Positions 17,568 to 25,907 of a stretch of DNA of 36,901 nucleotides are shown here, piece after piece. Made by a program: the position numbers and the translations under genes. Where the stretch lies: positions 1 through 36,901 of the forward strand of contig CAIVHU010000010.1 of assembly GCA_903905735.1 (NCBI GenBank), given 5' to 3'. The notes below the pieces were generated by a model. The model ran no database searches. It was not told the origin of the DNA and worked only from the letters and a program-made list of their open reading frames with translations. Source of the stretch: an uncultured beta proteobacterium (GTDB taxonomy: Bacteria; Pseudomonadota; Gammaproteobacteria; Burkholderiales; Burkholderiaceae_C). Every line of letters starts with the position of its first letter. Positions within the stretch are counted from its first letter, which is position 1.

Positions 17568-18308
17568 TCAGTCTTTATCTTGCGGCGGGCAAGTCGACTG
17601 GACGGCGGCCAGTATCCGCCCCTGCGCGTCTTGCACCCAGCCTGCGAGCCGCAGGCGATCCGGGTGCGCGCCTGCCGGGAAGCTCATGGCACGCCGTTCG
17701 TTGAATATGATCTCATCTTGTTTTGATAGCTGCTTGCCCATATTCCATGAGGGCTGGAGCACATTTCTTACCAGAAATCTTGGTACCGGTGAGCCTTCGG
17801 TTCCGCCGGGTAGCGCCTCCATCAGCACCACCCAGGCTGACAGCGGCCACGCCAGCGATGGGTCCGGCGGCAGGGTCAGTTTGACTGTCACGCCCACGTA
17901 GTTGCTAACGGCCGGTCCATACGCTACGCGCAGGGTCGCGCCTGGCCAGCCAGTGATCGGGTGTGTCAGGTGGTCTTGTACGGCAGCGGGCCTGCGCTGC
18001 AGCGACGCCAGCCGTGCCACAGCATCGCTACTGGCTGCGGCAGCCAATGGTGCGTCGTCGCCCTGGTTGCCCGGCACGATCCAGTCCAGCACCAGCGCAT
18101 CGGGTGGGGCAGGCGGCGTGGCCGGGTCGCTCCAGCAGGTGACGCAATCAGCGTTGATGAATCGCTCAAACAGCGCGGTGGGCAGGGGCTGGTCGTCGCT
18201 GCTGCAGGCGCTTTGGCTGTGCGCCAGCGGTGATGCCAGCAAGAGCAAGATCAAAAAACCAGTTAACGCCCCGGGCCGGGAGCGCAGATGTCGCGCAAAT
18301 TTGGTCAT
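17568..18308 (-). CDS. Exported protein with a CxxC motif, function unknown
   Basis: A 246-residue protein with a clear signal peptide (basic start MTKFARHLRSRPG, hydrophobic GFLILLLLASPLAHS, likely cut after AHS). The mature part opens with LFERFINADCVTCWSD (C55, C58). This placement of a CxxC after an FxxFxxxxC stretch recalls thioredoxin-like DUF1223 proteins (thiol site near the N-terminus), but the similarity is weak and the fold is not established. DWIVPGNQGDDAPLAAAAS follows. Start ATG 18306-18308. It is divergent from uvrD with 24 bases between start codons. Residues 180-196 are encoded by a dispersed-repeat copy. Confidence 0.72.
   Translation of the reverse strand: MTKFARHLRSRPGALTGFLILLLLASPLAHSQSACSSDDQPLPTALFERFINADCVTCWSDPATPPAPPDALVLDWIVPGNQGDDAPLAAAASSDAVARLASLQRRPAAVQDHLTHPITGWPGATLRVAYGPAVSNYVGVTVKLTLPPDPSLAWPLSAWVVLMEALPGGTEGSPVPRFLVRNVLQPSWNMGKQLSKQDEIIFNERRAMSFPAGAHPDRLRLAGWVQDAQGRILAAVQSTCPPQDKD
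17721..17770 (+). repeat. Dispersed repeat copy D inside the exported CxxC protein gene
   Basis: Reads TTTTGATAGCTGCTTG, CCC, 11 bases, GGGCTGGAGC, then ATTTCTTA. By hand 33 of 40 ungapped positions match the intergenic copy at 36.8 kb, the best pair in the window along with the E2 copy J. On the gene strand the ancestral CTC TAG CCC frame has become CTC CAG CCC, removing an in-frame stop. Confidence 0.85.
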
Positions 18309-18332
18309 CGGTCGCCTTTCTACAATGGACCC

Positions 18333-20771
18333 ATGTTTTCTACCATGACCTCCCCAACCCCGGATGCCGGCCTGCTGCATAACCTTAACCCCGAGCAGCT
18401 GGCCGCTGTCACGCTGCCCGCCGAGCACGCGCTGATCCTGGCTGGGGCGGGTTCTGGCAAGACGCGGGTGCTGACCACGCGCATTGCCTGGCTGCTGCAA
18501 ACCGGACAGGTCTCACCTGGCGGGATTCTGGCGGTGACCTTTACCAATAAGGCTGCCAAAGAGATGATGACGCGCCTGGGAGCGATGCTGCCGCTGAACG
18601 TGCGCGGCATGTGGATCGGCACCTTTCACGGCTTGTGCAACCGGTTTTTGCGCGCGCATTACAAGCTGGCCAACCTGCCGCAAAGCTTCCAGATTCTGGA
18701 CACGCAGGACCAGTTGTCGAGCATCAAGCGCCTGTATAAACAGTTCGGCATTGATGACGAACGCTTCCTGGTCAAACCCATGCAGTGGTTCATCGGTGGC
18801 TGCAAGGAAGATGGCCTGCGCCCCAACATGGTTGAAGCGCGTGATGACGAAACGCGCAAGAAGATCGAGATTTACCAGCTCTATGAAGAACAATGCCAGC
18901 GCGAAGGCGTGGTCGATTTTGGCGAGCTGATGCTGCGCTCCTACGAGCTGCTGCGCGACAACGACCCGATCCGTGAGCATTACCAGCGGCGCTTTCGCCA
19001 TATCCTGATCGACGAGTTTCAGGATACCAACAAGCTGCAATACGCCTGGATCAAGATGCTGGCGGGCACCGGCGCGCACGGCAGTGTGGATGGTGGGTTC
19101 CAGCCCACCGGCTGTGTGCTGGCTGTGGGCGACGATGATCAGAGCATCTACGCCTTTCGTGGTGCACGGGTTGGCAACATGGCCGACTTTGTGCGCGAAT
19201 TTGGTGTCAAGCACCAGATCAAGCTCGAAGAAAACTATCGCAGCGGCAGCAATATTCTGGACAGTGCCAATGCGCTGATCAGCCACAACAGCAAGCGCCT
19301 GGGTAAGAACCTGCGCACCGCGCAGGGGCCGGGCGAGCCGGTGCGGGTGTTCGAGGCCACCAGCGACTTTGCCGAAGCCAGCTGGATGGTCGACGAAATG
19401 AAACAGCTGGTGCGCGAAGATGTCGAGCGCAAGGAAATCGCCGTGCTGTACCGCTCCAATGCCCAAAGCCGGGTGATCGAGACCGCGCTGTTCAATGTCG
19501 GCATGCCCTACAAGGTGTATGGCGGCCTGCGCTTTTTTGAGCGGGCCGAAATCAAGAACGCGCTGGCGTATTTGCGCCTGCTGGAAAACCCGCGTGACGA
19601 CACCAGTTTTTTGCGGGCGGTGAACTTCCCGCCGCGCGGCATTGGCGCGCGCAGCCTGGAGCAGTTGCAGGACCTGGCACGCGCCACCGGCTGCTCCTTG
19701 AGCGACGCGGTCAGTGGTCTGAGTGGCAAGGCTGGCACCAACATCGGCGCGTTTCTGGCGGGCATTGATGTGCTGCGCGAGCAGACGCAGGGCATGAGCC
19801 TGCGCGACATCATCGCCGCCACGCTGGATCACAGCGGCCTGATCACCCACTACAAGGCCGACCGCGAAGGTGCTGACCGTGTCGAGAATCTGGAGGAACT
19901 GGTCAACGCCGCCGAGAGTTTTGTCAGCATCGAAGGTTTTGGCCGCGATGCGGTGGCGCTGCCGGTGGACGAGCTCGGCCAGGCGCTGACCCAATCACCG
20001 GCTTCCCAAGGTCTGGACTTGAACCAACCCGTGCTGGACATACCTGCACCGGATGCCGACACCGGCGAAACCCTGTCGCCGCTGGCGGCTTTTTTGACCC
20101 ATGCTGCGTTGGAGGCGGGTGACAACCAGGCCCAGGCTGGGCAGGACGCGATTCAATTGATGACGGTGCACGCCAGCAAGGGGCTGGAATTTGACTGCGT
20201 GTTCATCACTGGCATGGAAGAGGGCCTGTTCCCGCACGAAAATTCGATGAGCGACCGTGATGGATTGGAAGAAGAACGCCGCCTGATGTACGTGGCCATC
20301 ACCCGCGCCCGCAAACGCCTATATCTGAGCCATTCGCAAACCCGCATGTTGCACGGCCAGACGCGTTACAACATGAAGAGCCGTTTTTTTGAGGAGCTGC
20401 CCGACGAGGCGCTCAAATGGATCACCCCCAAACAAGCCGGCTTCGGCGGCCGAGGTGAAGGCGATTTTGGCGGCGGCTTTGGGTCCGGTTACGCTTCACA
20501 TTCAAGAGGTGGTAGCGCTTATCCAGCAAGGGCTGCAGGCCAATTTGGCACTGATTATTCAAAATATGCTGCACCCGTGGTCCCGCAGCGCAAGGAGAGC
20601 GGTGGCCACAGCTTCAAGGTCGGCCAGAAGCTGTTTCACGCCAAGTTTGGCGAAGGTACGGTGATGAACCTGGAAGGCAGTGGCGACGATGCCCGCGCCC
20701 AGATCAACTTCCCGCGGCACGGCGTGAAGTGGCTGGCGCTCAGTGTGGCCAAGCTGACACCACTGCCATGA
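18333..20771 (+). CDS. uvrD: UvrD/Rep-family ATP-dependent DNA helicase
   Basis: An SF1A 3'-5' helicase (DNA helicase II) for nucleotide excision and mismatch repair. In 812 residues the motifs appear in order: Walker A GAGSGKT (38-44), FTNKAAKEM, GTFHGLCNRFL, IDEFQDTNKLQY, VGDDDQSIYAFRGA, EENYRS, TVHASKGLEFD, and EERRLMYVAITRARKRL. A C-terminal Tudor-like segment (VGQKLFHAKFGEGTVMN) follows. Longer than E. coli UvrD (720), partly through a Gly/Ser-rich linker at about 705-760 that contains a dispersed-repeat copy. Start is ATG 18333 or ATG 18345, and neither has a good ribosome site. TACAAT at 18321-18326 is very close to the start, so a short or absent leader is possible. Confidence 0.94.
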   Translation: MFSTMTSPTPDAGLLHNLNPEQLAAVTLPAEHALILAGAGSGKTRVLTTRIAWLLQTGQVSPGGILAVTFTNKAAKEMMTRLGAMLPLNVRGMWIGTFHGLCNRFLRAHYKLANLPQSFQILDTQDQLSSIKRLYKQFGIDDERFLVKPMQWFIGGCKEDGLRPNMVEARDDETRKKIEIYQLYEEQCQREGVVDFGELMLRSYELLRDNDPIREHYQRRFRHILIDEFQDTNKLQYAWIKMLAGTGAHGSVDGGFQPTGCVLAVGDDDQSIYAFRGARVGNMADFVREFGVKHQIKLEENYRSGSNILDSANALISHNSKRLGKNLRTAQGPGEPVRVFEATSDFAEASWMVDEMKQLVREDVERKEIAVLYRSNAQSRVIETALFNVGMPYKVYGGLRFFERAEIKNALAYLRLLENPRDDTSFLRAVNFPPRGIGARSLEQLQDLARATGCSLSDAVSGLSGKAGTNIGAFLAGIDVLREQTQGMSLRDIIAATLDHSGLITHYKADREGADRVENLEELVNAAESFVSIEGFGRDAVALPVDELGQALTQSPASQGLDLNQPVLDIPAPDADTGETLSPLAAFLTHAALEAGDNQAQAGQDAIQLMTVHASKGLEFDCVFITGMEEGLFPHENSMSDRDGLEEERRLMYVAITRARKRLYLSHSQTRMLHGQTRYNMKSRFFEELPDEALKWITPKQAGFGGRGEGDFGGGFGSGYASHSRGGSAYPARAAGQFGTDYSKYAAPVVPQRKESGGHSFKVGQKLFHAKFGEGTVMNLEGSGDDARAQINFPRHGVKWLALSVAKLTPLP
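20515..20547 (+). repeat. Dispersed repeat copy E inside uvrD
   Basis: GCGCTTAT, then AAGGGCT and AGGCCAATTTG in exact spacing. By hand 26 of 33 positions match the intergenic copy at 9.3 kb (reverse strand), including eleven consecutive bases at the 3' end. It encodes SAYPARAAGQFG in the linker before the Tudor-like domain. Confidence 0.85.
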
Positions 20772-20833
20772 CTTGAGCTTGAGAAGGAGCTTTTCAGGCG
20801 CGGCAACGCGGCGCGAGTTGGCCGCAAGCGGTG

Positions 20834-21622
20834 CTAGGCCGCCTGTCGAGGCGCATCCCCCGGTGCCTCAAAACAATCACGGTAGGTGAAATACAGTGAG
20901 GTGAAGAACATCGCCGCCACCATCAGCAGGGCAGGGAACAGCATGGCATTGGCCAGGGTGGGGGCGTTGAAGACGGCGGATGCGGCAGTGACCGCCAGTA
21001 CCGCGCCGACCATGATGCCCATCCACAACAAGGCAAACACCGTCAGCGCCCAGAAATTGCGCCCGCAAGCCACGATGCTGAAAAACATGGCTTTGAGTGC
21101 TGGCAAGTCTTGCCAGTAAACCAGCGCCGGGGCGTGCCAGAACAGCAGGGATAGCGGCAGGTGCAGGCCAATGAAGGTCCACATGGCGGTCTGGAATGCA
21201 CCGGTGCCCATCAGCTCGGCCGAGGGTGCCTTGCCGCCCAGATACATCTGGGCAAAACCGCCGCCGTCCATCAGGTACGAGGCCCCGATGGCGCACAAAA
21301 AGCCGGTGGCATAAATGCCACCCAGCGTCAGCATGGTGCGCAGCTTGACCGGCCCGGCGCGAAAGCCGCTGAGCAAAATCAGCGGCATGGGGAACCGTCC
21401 TTGCGTGGCTTCGCGGGTGGCTACCATCAGGCCAAGCGTGATGGCCGGCAGCAGCGTCATGGCCAGTGGCAAGCCCACCAGCGGCACCATGGTGGCCACC
21501 GACATCAGCGCCATGAACATGAAAAACAGCCCGGCCAGCGCCAGCGGTTGTTTGAAAAAGGTCTTGATCCCCAGGTTCACCCAGGTCGCACCCGTTCGTG
21601 CAGATACCAGGTTGAGCTTCAT
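20834..21622 (-). CDS. BPSS1780-family membrane protein
   Basis: A 262-residue polytopic inner-membrane protein with about six hydrophobic segments and the family opening VSARTGATWVNLGIKTFFKQPLALAG. The family is named after a Burkholderia pseudomallei protein and has no known function. Its start codon overlaps the stop of the homoserine kinase gene (ATGA at 21619-21622), so it is translated from the same message. Confidence 0.85.
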   Translation of the reverse strand: MKLNLVSARTGATWVNLGIKTFFKQPLALAGLFFMFMALMSVATMVPLVGLPLAMTLLPAITLGLMVATREATQGRFPMPLILLSGFRAGPVKLRTMLTLGGIYATGFLCAIGASYLMDGGGFAQMYLGGKAPSAELMGTGAFQTAMWTFIGLHLPLSLLFWHAPALVYWQDLPALKAMFFSIVACGRNFWALTVFALLWMGIMVGAVLAVTAASAVFNAPTLANAMLFPALLMVAAMFFTSLYFTYRDCFEAPGDAPRQAA

Positions 21623-22614
21623 GCTTGGGATACCAGTTGGTTAAAGGTCATTGGGTGGGAGACGCGTGCCTGCAGCACCCGCTCAAAGTGGTCCGGTTCG
21701 TGGGCTTTCAACAGGCTGGCGGTGCGTGGCAGGTAAAAGTCCCACAGGCGCGACACCCAAAAGCGCAGCGCCCCGGCACGCAGCATGGCGGGCAGCAACT
21801 CGCGCTCCAGTGCTTGCAGCGGGCGCATCGCCTTGTAAGCAGCTATCAAAGAATGAGCGCGTCCGGCATGGTGCATGCCGGTTTGCAGGTCTATACACCA
21901 GTCGTTGAGGCATACCGCCAGGTCATAGGCAAAGCTGCCCACACCGGCAAAGTAGAAGTCGAAAAAGCCGCTCAGGCTTGGCTGGCCATCCACCGTGTCA
22001 AACATCACGTTGTCGCGGAACAGGTCGGTGTGGATCGGGCCGCGCGGCAGCGCCGCGTATTCACTGCTGGCGGCGACGGTGTTCTGGAAGGCCAGTTCGC
22101 TCTGGAGCAATGCTTTTTGGTCCTCGGTGAGGTAAGGCAGCACCACCGGTGCCACCTCGTTCCACCAGCTCAGCCCACGCAAGTCGGGTTGCGCCATCTC
22201 AAAGTCACGTCCGGCCAGATGCAGGCGCGCCAGGGCGGCACCAACCAGCGAGCAGTGCGCCTCGGTGGGGTTGAGCTCACTTTTGCCACGCAATCTGTCC
22301 ACCACCGCTGCGGGCTTGCCTTTGACATCAAAGACCAGCGCGCCCTGAGCGTTGGCATGCGGCTCCGGTACTGCGATGCCGCGCTGCGCCAGATGTTTCA
22401 TCAGTTTCAGGTAAAACGGCAGTTGCGCCAAGGTCAGCCGCTCAAACAGGGTCAACACATAATCATGTGTCTGGCCAGCGCTCTCTGTAGAGACGAAATA
22501 GTTGGTGTTTTCAATACCGCCCACGCAAGCCTTCATGCCGGTCAGTTCCCCCAGGTTCAGGTCGCGCAGCAGGTCGCGTGCCTCTTGCTCCGAGACTTCC
22601 GTGTAAACCGCCAT
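21619..22614 (-). CDS. thrB: Homoserine kinase (APH-like type)
   Basis: Phosphorylates homoserine in threonine synthesis. The 331-residue protein belongs to the aminoglycoside-phosphotransferase-fold homoserine kinases usual in beta- and many alpha-proteobacteria, not the GHMP type of E. coli. Motifs: GIENTNYFV, the catalytic loop HTDLFRDN (195-202) and the following FFDFYFAG that supplies the metal-binding Asp. Second gene of a three-gene operon, three bases after the DUF2782 gene. A 14-base end of the dispersed repeat (21837-21850) overlaps its SLIAAYK segment. Confidence 0.93.
   Translation of the reverse strand: MAVYTEVSEQEARDLLRDLNLGELTGMKACVGGIENTNYFVSTESAGQTHDYVLTLFERLTLAQLPFYLKLMKHLAQRGIAVPEPHANAQGALVFDVKGKPAAVVDRLRGKSELNPTEAHCSLVGAALARLHLAGRDFEMAQPDLRGLSWWNEVAPVVLPYLTEDQKALLQSELAFQNTVAASSEYAALPRGPIHTDLFRDNVMFDTVDGQPSLSGFFDFYFAGVGSFAYDLAVCLNDWCIDLQTGMHHAGRAHSLIAAYKAMRPLQALERELLPAMLRAGALRFWVSRLWDFYLPRTASLLKAHEPDHFERVLQARVSHPMTFNQLVSQA
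21837..21850 (+). repeat. Partial dispersed repeat F in thrB
   Basis: AAGCAGCTATCAAA equals the terminal block of the repeat (compare AAGCAGCTATGAAA at 36.8 kb) but no GGGCT block follows. It encodes LIAAY with an ATA codon unusual for this gene. It may be chance or a truncated copy. Confidence 0.3.
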
Positions 22615-22617
22615 CGG

Positions 22618-22947
22618 CTAAAACCCCAGGACTTTCCAGGTGCGTTCGCCACTGGCGGGAGCTACTTGGTAGCCGGGCATGCCGTTTTTCGGATGTACGT
22701 CGATGCTCTTGGTCTCGCTGCCAATGCGCACCTCGTCGATGCGCGTGCTGGCATCTTCGACCACGATATGCTGCGTGGTCTGTTCAGGGGCCTGTTTGGC
22801 TGCCGCCGTGGCGCTGGCGGGCTGCGCAGGTGGTGGGTTGGCAGGCGTCTGCGCTTGCACCGCACTGCACAGCAGCAGACACACGGGCAGCAGGGATGCC
22901 AATGAACGGGCAGAAAAAGGCCTGGAGGGGTGTGTGGTGCGCATCAT
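22618..22947 (-). CDS. DUF2782-like exported small protein
   Basis: Encodes 109 residues with a signal peptide (SLASLLPVCLLLCSAVQA), a Pro/Ala-rich linker and a C-terminal domain DEVRIGSETKSIDVHPKNGMPGYQV resembling DUF2782. A DUF2782 protein is usually found beside thrB and polA in Burkholderiales. Function unknown. First gene of the operon with thrB and the BPSS1780 protein, divergent from polA. Two adjacent ATGs (22942-22947) can serve as start. Confidence 0.75.
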   Translation of the reverse strand: MMRTTHPSRPFSARSLASLLPVCLLLCSAVQAQTPANPPPAQPASATAAAKQAPEQTTQHIVVEDASTRIDEVRIGSETKSIDVHPKNGMPGYQVAPASGERTWKVLGF

Positions 22948-22997
22948 TTGATTGTAGTTGTGCCGCTAAATCCCGGTGTCACAGGCAAAATGCCGCC

Positions 22998-25880
22998 ATG
23001 AATACTGCCCCACCCAAAACCCTGCTGTTGGTCGATGGCTCCAGCTACCTGTACCGCGCCTTTCACGCCATGCCGGACCTGCGCGCCGTGCCGGGTGACC
23101 CGACCAGCGCGCCCACCGGGGCGATCCGCGGCATGATCAATATGCTGCAAAGCCTGCGCAAAGAGGTGCCTGCCGCCTATGCCGCGTGTATTTTTGATGC
23201 CAAAGGCCCCACGTTTCGTGATGAGATCTACCCCGAATACAAGGCGCACCGTTCGCCCATGCCCGATGACTTGCGCAGCCAGATCGAGCCGATTCACGAG
23301 GTGGTGCGCCTGATGGGCTGGAAGGTGCTGGCCATTCCGGGTGTCGAGGCGGACGATGTGATCGGCACGCTGGCGGCAGCAGCGTCCGCCCAGGGCATGG
23401 AAGTGATCGTCAGCAGCGGCGACAAGGATCTGGCACAACTGGTGAACGAGCACATCACCATCATCGACACCATGAACGGCCGCCGCCGTGACGTAGCGGG
23501 CGTCACCACCGAATTTGGCGTGCCGCCGCACCTGATGCGCGACTACCAGGCGCTGGTGGGCGACACCGTGGACAACGTGCCCGGCGTGCCCAAGGTGGGG
23601 CCGAAAACCGCCGCCAAGTGGCTCAATGAATACGGCTCACTGGATGCCATCGTGGCCAATGCCGACAACATCAAGGGCGCGGTGGGTGAGAACCTGCGCC
23701 AATCGCTGGACTGGCTGCCCACCGGCAAAATCCTCGTCACCATCAAGACCGATTGTGATCTGAACGGCTGGCTGCCGGGTTTGCCTGCAATGGATAAAAT
23801 AGCTGTAGGCGCAATGGATACGGGGGCTCTGGCCGGATTTTATGAGAGATTTGGGTTCAAGGGGCTGGCGCGGGCGCTGGGAGTAACTAGCGCCGGAGGC
23901 CCTACCTTGGGAGCAGGGGAAGCCGTTGGCTCAGGAATTGGGGTCGGATCCACGCAGCGAAGCGGCGCTGGCTCTGACCCCAATTCCGTACGATCACCCG
24001 CCAAAGAGCGCGACCTGTTCGACGACCCCGAACCCGCGCCGTCAGCCGATCCAGCTCCCGCCCCCAAACCCGTCAGCCCTTTGCGCTACGACACCATCCT
24101 GACCTGGGAAGCCTTCGACACCTGGTTCGCCAAACTCCAAGTCGCCGAGCTGGTCGCTATCGACACCGAAACCACTTCGCTCGACGAGATGCGCGCCCAA
24201 ATCGTCGGCATCAGTTTCAGCGTGACACCGGGCGAGGCGGCCTACATCCCGCTGGCCCACGCCTACCCTGATGCCCCGGCGCAACTGCCTTTGACCGAGG
24301 TATTGGCCCGCATGAAACCCTGGCTGGAAGACGCCAGTCGCCAAAAACTCGGTCAGCACATCAAATACGACCGCCATGTGTTTGCCAACCACGGCATTGA
24401 AGTGCAGGGCTACGCCCACGACACGATGCTGCAAAGTTATGTGCTGGAAGTGCACAAGCCGCACGGCCTGGCCAGCTTGGCCGAGCGCCATCTGGGGCGC
24501 AGCGGCATCAACTTCGAAGACCTGTGCGGCAAGGGCGTGAATCAGATCTGCTTTGACCAGGTCGATATCACACGAGCCGCCGAGTATTCATGCGAAGACT
24601 CCGACATGACGTTGGAAGTGCACCACGTGCTGTGGCCACAGTTGGAGCGCGATGCCAAGCTGCGCTTCATCTACGAGCTGGAAATCCAGAGTAGCGAGGC
24701 GCTGTATCGCATCGAGCGCAACGGCGTGCTGATCGACGCACCGACGCTGGCCGCGCAGAGCCACGAGCTGGGCCAACGCATCGTGCAGTTGGAAACCGAG
24801 GCCTACGAGATTGCAGGCCAGCCCTTTAACCTGTCGAGCCCTAAGCAGTTGGGTGAAATTTTCTTTGACAAGTTGGGCATGCCCGTGGTCAAGAAGACTT
24901 CGACCGGGGCGCGCAGCACGGATGAAGAAGTGCTGGAAAAGCTGGCCGAAGACTATCCCTTGCCCGCCAAGTTGCTGGAGCACCGGGGCCTGGCCAAGCT
25001 CAAGGGCACCTACACCGACAAACTGGCGCAACTGGCGCTGCCCAGTGACGGGCGTGTGCACACGCATTACGCGCAGGCGGTGGCGGTGACCGGGCGGCTC
25101 TCCAGCAACGATCCGAACCTGCAGAACATCCCGATCCGCACGCCTGAAGGCCGGCGCGTGCGTGAAGCGTTTGTGGCCCCGCCGGGATGTTTCATTGCCA
25201 GCGCCGATTACAGCCAGATCGAGCTGCGCATCATGGCGCATATCAGTGGCGACGCGGCGTTGCTGCTGGCGTTTCATGACGGCATGGACGTGCACCGCGC
25301 CACCGCCGCCGAGATTTTCAGCCTCGACACCGCGCAGGTCAGCAGCGAACAGCGCCGCTACGCCAAGGTCATCAACTTCGGTCTGATTTACGGCATGAGC
25401 GCTTACGGGCTGGCCAAAGCCCTGAGCATTGACAACACCGCCGCCAAAAACTACATCGCGCGCTACTTCGAGCGCTATCCGGGCGTGAAGAACTACATGG
25501 ATCAGACCCGCGAGCTGGCCAAGCGCCAGGGCTACGTGGAAACCGTGTTTGGCCGCAGGCTGTATTTGCCCGAAATCAACTCACCCAACGGCCCGCGCCG
25601 CAGCGGTGCCGAACGCGCCGCGATCAACGCGCCGATGCAGGGCACGGCGGCCGACCTGATCAAGCTCAGCATGGTCAAGGTTCAAAACGTGATTGACGAA
25701 CAAAAACTCGCCACCAAAATGATCATGCAGGTGCATGACGAACTGGTGTTCGAGGTGCCAGAGGCTGAGGTGGACTGGGTGCGCCACGAGGTACCCAAAC
25801 TCATGGCCAGTGTGGCGCACCTGAAAGTGCCGCTGCTGGCTGAAGTGGGCGTCGGACTTAACTGGGACAAGGCGCATTGA
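22998..25880 (+). CDS. polA: DNA polymerase I
   Basis: A 960-residue family A polymerase with all three activities. The 5'-nuclease domain starts LLLVDGSSYLYRAFHAM and has IPGVEADDVIGTLA. The 3'-5' exonuclease is active-looking with D389 and E391 (AIDTETTS). The polymerase domain has DYSQIELR (D737), RRYAKVINFGLIYGMS and VHDELVFEV (D914). These catalytic residues are shifted by +32 to +34 relative to E. coli Pol I (355/357, 705, 882). So extra residues lie between the 5'-nuclease and the exonuclease, where a dispersed repeat (23798-23841) and a REP-like palindrome (23934-23987) are found. ATG 22998 is used. The frame is open far upstream but overlaps the divergent operon. Confidence 0.97.
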   Translation: MNTAPPKTLLLVDGSSYLYRAFHAMPDLRAVPGDPTSAPTGAIRGMINMLQSLRKEVPAAYAACIFDAKGPTFRDEIYPEYKAHRSPMPDDLRSQIEPIHEVVRLMGWKVLAIPGVEADDVIGTLAAAASAQGMEVIVSSGDKDLAQLVNEHITIIDTMNGRRRDVAGVTTEFGVPPHLMRDYQALVGDTVDNVPGVPKVGPKTAAKWLNEYGSLDAIVANADNIKGAVGENLRQSLDWLPTGKILVTIKTDCDLNGWLPGLPAMDKIAVGAMDTGALAGFYERFGFKGLARALGVTSAGGPTLGAGEAVGSGIGVGSTQRSGAGSDPNSVRSPAKERDLFDDPEPAPSADPAPAPKPVSPLRYDTILTWEAFDTWFAKLQVAELVAIDTETTSLDEMRAQIVGISFSVTPGEAAYIPLAHAYPDAPAQLPLTEVLARMKPWLEDASRQKLGQHIKYDRHVFANHGIEVQGYAHDTMLQSYVLEVHKPHGLASLAERHLGRSGINFEDLCGKGVNQICFDQVDITRAAEYSCEDSDMTLEVHHVLWPQLERDAKLRFIYELEIQSSEALYRIERNGVLIDAPTLAAQSHELGQRIVQLETEAYEIAGQPFNLSSPKQLGEIFFDKLGMPVVKKTSTGARSTDEEVLEKLAEDYPLPAKLLEHRGLAKLKGTYTDKLAQLALPSDGRVHTHYAQAVAVTGRLSSNDPNLQNIPIRTPEGRRVREAFVAPPGCFIASADYSQIELRIMAHISGDAALLLAFHDGMDVHRATAAEIFSLDTAQVSSEQRRYAKVINFGLIYGMSAYGLAKALSIDNTAAKNYIARYFERYPGVKNYMDQTRELAKRQGYVETVFGRRLYLPEINSPNGPRRSGAERAAINAPMQGTAADLIKLSMVKVQNVIDEQKLATKMIMQVHDELVFEVPEAEVDWVRHEVPKLMASVAHLKVPLLAEVGVGLNWDKAH
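23798..23841 (+). repeat. Dispersed repeat copy G inside polA
   Basis: AATAGCTGTAGGCGC, 11 bases, GGGCTCTGGCC, GATTTT. By hand 25 of 44 positions match the 36.8 kb copy with every block in register, so it is a diverged member. It encodes about residues 267-281 and uses codons rare in this gene (ATA, GTA, GGA, with AGA just after). Confidence 0.6.
23934..23987 (+). repeat. REP-like palindrome inserted in the polA linker
   Basis: An 18-bp inverted repeat, GGAATTGGGGTCGGATCC (23934-23951) against GGCTCTGACCCCAATTCC (23970-23987), with two mismatches and an 18-base loop. The GACCCCAATT / AATTGGGGTC core is the type found in REP/BIME sequences associated with REP-associated tyrosine transposases. 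It is read through in frame as about residues 313-330 of PolA, a Gly/Ser-rich stretch. Confidence 0.75.
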
Positions 25881-25907
25881 GCGTAGCGACACGAGAGAGA
25901 AACAGCG

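Noticed and set aside
18513..19994. 493-residue open frame opposite uvrD
   Set aside because: Antisense shadow of the helicase, with no recognisable motif.
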